DNA of 64,000 nt from Populus alba (Eukaryota > Streptophyta > Magnoliopsida > Malpighiales > Salicaceae): the NCBI RefSeq assembly GCF_005239225.2, contig NC_133289.1, positions 15,112,889-15,176,888 of the forward strand, written 5' to 3'. Below the pieces are notes generated by a model. The model was not told the origin of the DNA and did not search any database. It saw only the letters and a list, made by a program, of their open reading frames with translations. Shown in pieces: positions 59,571 to 64,000 of the stretch (positions are counted from its first letter, which is position 1; each line of letters begins with the position of its first letter). The translations under genes and the position numbers were made by a program.

Positions 59571-62500
59571 AAAACTACTATATATTTACAATGATGATAG
59601 TCTAAGTATTGTGAAGAAAACAGTGTTACAATAAAAAAAAAAAAAAAAAAAAGTGATCAGCCACGATAAGCATAAGCTTCTATGTTTGAAGAAATCAAAT
59701 GAATTAATACTGAAAATTATCATTTATTGCATGTGACTCATTTATCCGCACATGTGCACAACGTCGTAGAAGTTGTTGCCAGTCCAACATAGAGCCCACT
59801 TATCACCACCAACTCATGCCCTTGCTCGTCATGATAGGCCGGAAGACCTGGTGTCTCTGAAGCCCAATCCTAGATTCCCCCCCCCCTCTCTTCATCTGGT
59901 CCATGCAGCTAAAAAGTCTCATCTCCCATTTTTCTTTTCAAATCCTTGACCATTGTGAGATATCTCCCATGTTTATCTTAGAGGTTACAATCTTTCCTCT
60001 GTCATTCAATTCTGACATCTAGGTTTCAGCGTCTCAGCAAAGGCGGCGGCGGCGGCGGCTAAGCGCTAAAGATGGTCTGGTCAAGAAAACTGTATAGAGC
60101 CTTCGAGCTCAAAGACTGGTGTGAATATACAGGCATCAATAATTGAACAATTCTCCGAGTGTATTACAGGAGACCAATATGGCCGGCCCTGGACTTGTTC
60201 AGAATGAGCAAATTAATTTGAGAACTCCACGGCACCGATATTCAAACCCGTCATTTTCTTTGATTTGATATTATTTCCTTTCACCGGAAAAGAAAGCGTG
60301 CGTGTCAATTTTCATGAAGAAATTAAAGAAAGTAAATCTTTTTTGAAGACTAACTTTTATTAAGAACCAAAGCTGTTCTTGGATTATACCTTCATGATTT
60401 CATCCTTTTTCTTGGTTCCCACCTGTTAATTAGGGCCTTTCGAACTTGAAGAGAACAAGTGGAATAAGTTCGTAGATTCCCAAAGATATGGTCGTAGTAG
60501 GATAAACATAGCATATGCAAAAAGATTGACATTTTCGACATTAAATCTTTGGTCATTTTCCATTTCTCTTGTTGATCTTACTCCTTCCTTTGGTCTAAGA
60601 TGCTACAATCTTTTGATGGTTGATAGATCCCTATTCAAATTCCACTCAAATATTAAATATATATTATTCGCCATTTCTTACTAATTAACTCCCATACTCC
60701 TGCATTAGAATCTGATGCTCATCAAGTATTTTTTTTGTTTTTCTTTAATGTGGGCTTGACAAAATGCTATATTCAATATGTTCCATGCAGGAAAAAAAGA
60801 GAGAGAGAGCATTAAGCAAAACTGCGAGACAATGTTTTGTTCGGTCGGGTCTTCTCTCATAACGTTTTACCATATGAAATCACACTGGGATTTTAAATAT
60901 TGGACCAAAATTCCATGTTGCATGTATATATACACACAATAAGAAGTGGTCTAAGATCCTCCTAAAATGGGAAAAATTGTCTCTAAGCCAGGCCCGTTGA
61001 ATTTATTCTTGGTAAGGCAATTAGGCACCCAACGTGAGGCTTAAAACGTTTGGTAGAGAATGCCAACCGTACAAGTCGATTTTTCTGTCTGCGTGGGACA
61101 TGTAAATGCCTCAGTGGGAAACCACAAGAATAAAGAATATATTATAAATACTAAACTATTGGTTTGCTGCTTAGCATGCATGGATTGCGATGACTGATGT
61201 GTGCTGGTTTGGAGTTGAGCTATCCCAAAGACATACCTGCTTCGTTGTCTGTAGGCGTGTCACGGTGGCAGTGCATAATTTACTGAAATAATTAGTCTTT
61301 TTTCTTCTTTTCTTCCTTCTTGGGTGTGCATGAAATGTTGCTCGTTATGATTGAGGTGAAGACCATTAACGTTGTGATTCAACATAAAATTATGATTCCT
61401 GAGCTAAGGGTATAGGTAGTCGCAAAACGCCAAGAGGCTAGACCTGCAAAATTTGTTTAAGAATCAACACTGAGGAGATATAGAATCCAAAATCCGAACT
61501 GTGATTGGTCCAAATTAGCAAATGCACCCCCCTTGTTTCCTGAAGAACTGTCACGTAACTATATTCCTTCCCCTTCATGTTCTGGGCCACAAATCTTGTA
61601 GGCTAATATCCAACAATGGAGTCCCAACTCCCCACAGCTGAGGTAACAGAGCACACGGTTGCATAATTGATCTGCTTCTACATTGATTTCACCGACAGGA
61701 GTACCATGTAATAATTTTCATACCAAATACTTGACAATTAGCAGTATACACATCGGAATCTTTCTCTACTGGCGAGAAAAGTCATCATGCGAGGCCCGGT
61801 ATCTAACCGTGTTAAAGCAGCGGTGGCTCTCCTGAAAACAGAAGTACGTGCTTATCATTTCTCTTGGTGTCTTATTCGTGGCTCCAAATCTACAACACAA
61901 CTTTTTTAAAAAAATAAATAAATAAAGTGTTGATAGTTGGTACAATATAAAGTGGCATTCTCCTCCGATAATGAAAATGTACATTTGGCTCTGCCGTGCC
62001 AGCTATCATCTCTCCCTTTTCCTTCATTCATGTTTTCCATGGAAAATAAATATTAATTTCCGGAGAGAAAATTGTCACAACGTAGGCCAAGATCCATGCC
62101 TAGGCTTGACAACCCTTTCTAGACTTTTTTAGTTACTTTAGCTCCCCAATCCTTCCTTTCCCCGACATGAAATCTGGAGCTTGTTAATCAAATTTGCCCT
62201 TCTTTTTGTTTTTCCTAAAGTGCCCTTTAAATCCTATCCATAAGCCGCGTCACTTCAAGAATAGAATTATTATTATGGCATACTTTAACATAATTAGAAA
62301 ATGACAAGGCAAAGCACCGACTGCAACAAATCTTAAGGAAGAACTCGAGAAGGTTATGAACGTCTTTTCTGATTACGTCCCGAGGTGGTTCCATGCTTGC
62401 TTCCTTGTTTTCCCATTCTTAAATCCGTGGACAAAGTCCTGTATGCACAAGTTCATGCATCATTTTTTTCGTACTGGAGTATGATTTTTGTGAAACTTAC

Positions 62501-63357
62501 GAGAAAGGGAGCCAAAAAGAAAAAGAAATCCACCAATTTGACATAGAAAGAATTGAGATCAGATGAATAGTGATATATAGTGGCCCATTGCACAAATAAT
62601 GAAGGGGACTGCATCTTCATCTCTGCATACTTTCATGAAAGGATGACAATGGAATTGACAAGGAACCTTTATTCTTTGTCTCGCCAAAGCAACAATGAAT
62701 GGGGGTTTACATGACAGTTTGTCAAGATCTGCTACCTAACATCTAGCCATCATGTTTCACTTTCTCTATCCTTCCCGTCTCGTTGCTTACACATCAATTC
62801 CTCTCCTTGGCAATTGATAAATTAGGCAAGGTGTTGCCACAAACTGAGAAAAAAAAAACCCAGAAAAGAAAATAGTAACTTGGAGGATACAATTGGATCC
62901 TTCCCAAGTGCGCACCCTTGATGCTACTTAGCAGCGTAGATCACAATCCAAGGCCACACAGTCATTCCCTAATTGAGAGTTGTAGTGGAAGAAGAGCATG
63001 TGGTTCACAGTTGCAGAGGAGGATGATGAGAAGGGAAAAATGGAGGCGTCATTCTAGACCCTTAAAAGTAAAGCGCATAAGAAAATCCCACATGGCCAAG
63101 CCAACCACACCACATGCAAATAAGCTTATCTGTTGATCATATGATACTACTTTCATTATTTAATCAACATTAAGATGGATAACAATATTAAACATTGAAA
63201 AAAATTGGAGACCTAATATTATCCAGTACAGATTCACTTCCAATCTTCGCAGCAGCCCACCACCACCGCTTATTGCTATGCACCAGCAACAATTTGAAGA
63301 TAAAATAGAAATACTTTCAATCCAGAGACCAGCCAGTAAAATACTTCATTTTCTATA
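59571..63357. other. Spacer 3' of the AAA-ATPase gene
   Basis: The region contains mostly unique-looking, less AT-biased DNA without a supported gene. A GGC microsatellite is at about 60042-60060, followed by a 24-codon open frame (ATG near 60072). The part adjoining 63357 is probably the ATPase 3' UTR. Stops interrupt all longer frames. Confidence 0.4.
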
Positions 63358-64000
63358 TCATTTAATCTTCTTCTCTTCATCCTCCTCTTCTTTCTTGATG
63401 CCGTCCTCATAGTCACAACCTTCTTTAGGACTCTCCAAAGCTCTCTTCTCTTGCTCTTCCTCTTCCTCTCTCTCCACATCATTCAAGTTCTTCTCTCTAA
63501 CACATTCGCCACTCTTCAATTTCATCTCTGCCTTATTCTTCAATGCCTCCAACAATTCAATCACTGCCCTGTCCTTATTTCTCCTGTTCTTGATCAATAA
63601 CTCACTTATATCAGCAGGAGTCATCTCTGCCTTGTCAATAACCTCTTCCAATTCCTTCAAAACCCCCTCATCCAAATCACTTTCTGCATTGCCCAAGTAA
63701 TTCTTCAACAAGATCCTCAACGCAGGAAATGAACAGTAGCTCATGAAAACATGCATGTCCATTCTACCACTCCTTAACAATGCAGGATCAAGTTTGTCAA
63801 TGTGGTTTGTTGTGAACACGAAAATCCGCTCGCTTCCACAACATGACCACAACCCGTCAGTAAAATTCAATAACCCAGATAAAGTTATTGAGTTCCCTCC
63901 TTCATCACCAGTGCTAACACCAGACCCGGATCGCATTTCTGGGTCACAGTAACTCCTCCCAATAGAACTACTATTATTAGGACCACCCTTCTTCCTATTA
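63358..64000 (-). CDS. BCS1-like AAA-ATPase, C-terminal part
   Basis: The minus-strand frame is open from the window edge to TGA at 63358-63360 (about 213 residues); the N-terminus with Walker A and B lies outside. Visible in order: ITLSGLLNFTDGLWSCCGSE, sensor-1 region RIFVFTTNHIDKLDPALL, arginine-finger segment RSGRMDMHVFMSYCSF, a C-terminal AAA lid (LLKNYLGN, MTPADISELLIKNRRNKDRA) and a highly charged tail rich in Glu and Lys. This is the plant BCS1-like family (AAA-ATPases with an N-terminal ASD domain), which hydrolyse ATP and sit at mitochondrial or ER membranes. Family members are often intronless, consistent with the uninterrupted frame. The subfamily resembles At2g46620/At4g30250 from memory. 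The specific role is unknown. Confidence 0.88.
   Translation of the reverse strand, partial: NRKKGGPNNSSSIGRSYCDPEMRSGSGVSTGDEGGNSITLSGLLNFTDGLWSCCGSERIFVFTTNHIDKLDPALLRSGRMDMHVFMSYCSFPALRILLKNYLGNAESDLDEGVLKELEEVIDKAEMTPADISELLIKNRRNKDRAVIELLEALKNKAEMKLKSGECVREKNLNDVEREEEEEQEKRALESPKEGCDYEDGIKKEEEDEEKKIK

Noticed and set aside
60000..63350. Possible conserved plant miRNA precursor in the unique spacer
   Set aside because: I looked for familiar mature miRNA sequences (for example the miR156, 166, 171, 172, 390 and 396 types) and saw none. No strong local inverted repeat was noticed by eye.

Overview
The window looks like nuclear DNA of a woody eudicot. It is AT-rich, genes are sparse with GT-AG introns, and long stretches are filled with decayed transposons. 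The protein-coding genes are clearly plant, and the abundant MITE and gypsy-like repeats resemble those I recall from poplar and willow. Salicaceae is therefore my best guess, as inference only.

Layout. (1) Positions 2-1114 (+) hold the 3' end of a TPLATE-complex muniscin-like gene (TML; mu-homology domain). (2) About 1.1-8.4 kb is AT-rich and has no gene I can support. (3) About 8.43-19.64 kb is a decayed CACTA (En/Spm) transposon read on +. It has a broken Tnp2-type transposase (Transpos_assoc, Transposase_21, DUF4218, DUF4216) and a second pseudogene of the Transposase_24 type. A 2,476-bp LTR without internal domain (11656-14131) sits in its transposase with a perfect 5-bp target duplication (TGATA). 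(4) 20559-21356 (-) is a single-exon, plant-specific MAKR-like gene. (5) About 21.9-33.3 kb is repeat-dominated: LTR-retrotransposon debris, a Ty3/gypsy gag/protease remnant near 28.0-28.7 kb, and a 985-bp tandem duplication. (6) 33504-33576 (-) is tRNA-Arg(UCU), followed by a long hairpin-forming inverted repeat (33678-34000) and a nest of hAT-like MITEs to about 36.8 kb. (7) 37765-41426 (-) is a five-exon gene for a tail-anchored protein with a syntaxin-6-type N-terminal domain. (8) About 42.2-44.8 kb is a repeat array with MITEs at the unit junctions. (9) 46376-52141 (-) is a twelve-exon SET-domain methyltransferase gene of the SETD6/Rubisco-LSMT class. (10) About 53.3-58.9 kb holds a 140-175-bp tandem array, a Ty1/copia fragment with primer-binding site and truncated gag, and a second array. 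(11) 63358-64000 (-) is the 3' part of a BCS1-like AAA-ATPase gene.

The genes are ordinary housekeeping or membrane-traffic genes and do not form an operon-like system. TML (endocytosis) and the syntaxin-6-like protein (endomembranes) both act in trafficking, but nothing shows that they work together. The neighbourhood of syntaxin-like, SET and AAA-ATPase genes recalls gene order that I remember from Arabidopsis and may be an old conserved block. I saw no convincing novel system. The most interesting signals are the nested CACTA/LTR with tandem UUCG-loop hairpins and the long inverted repeat beside the tRNA gene.
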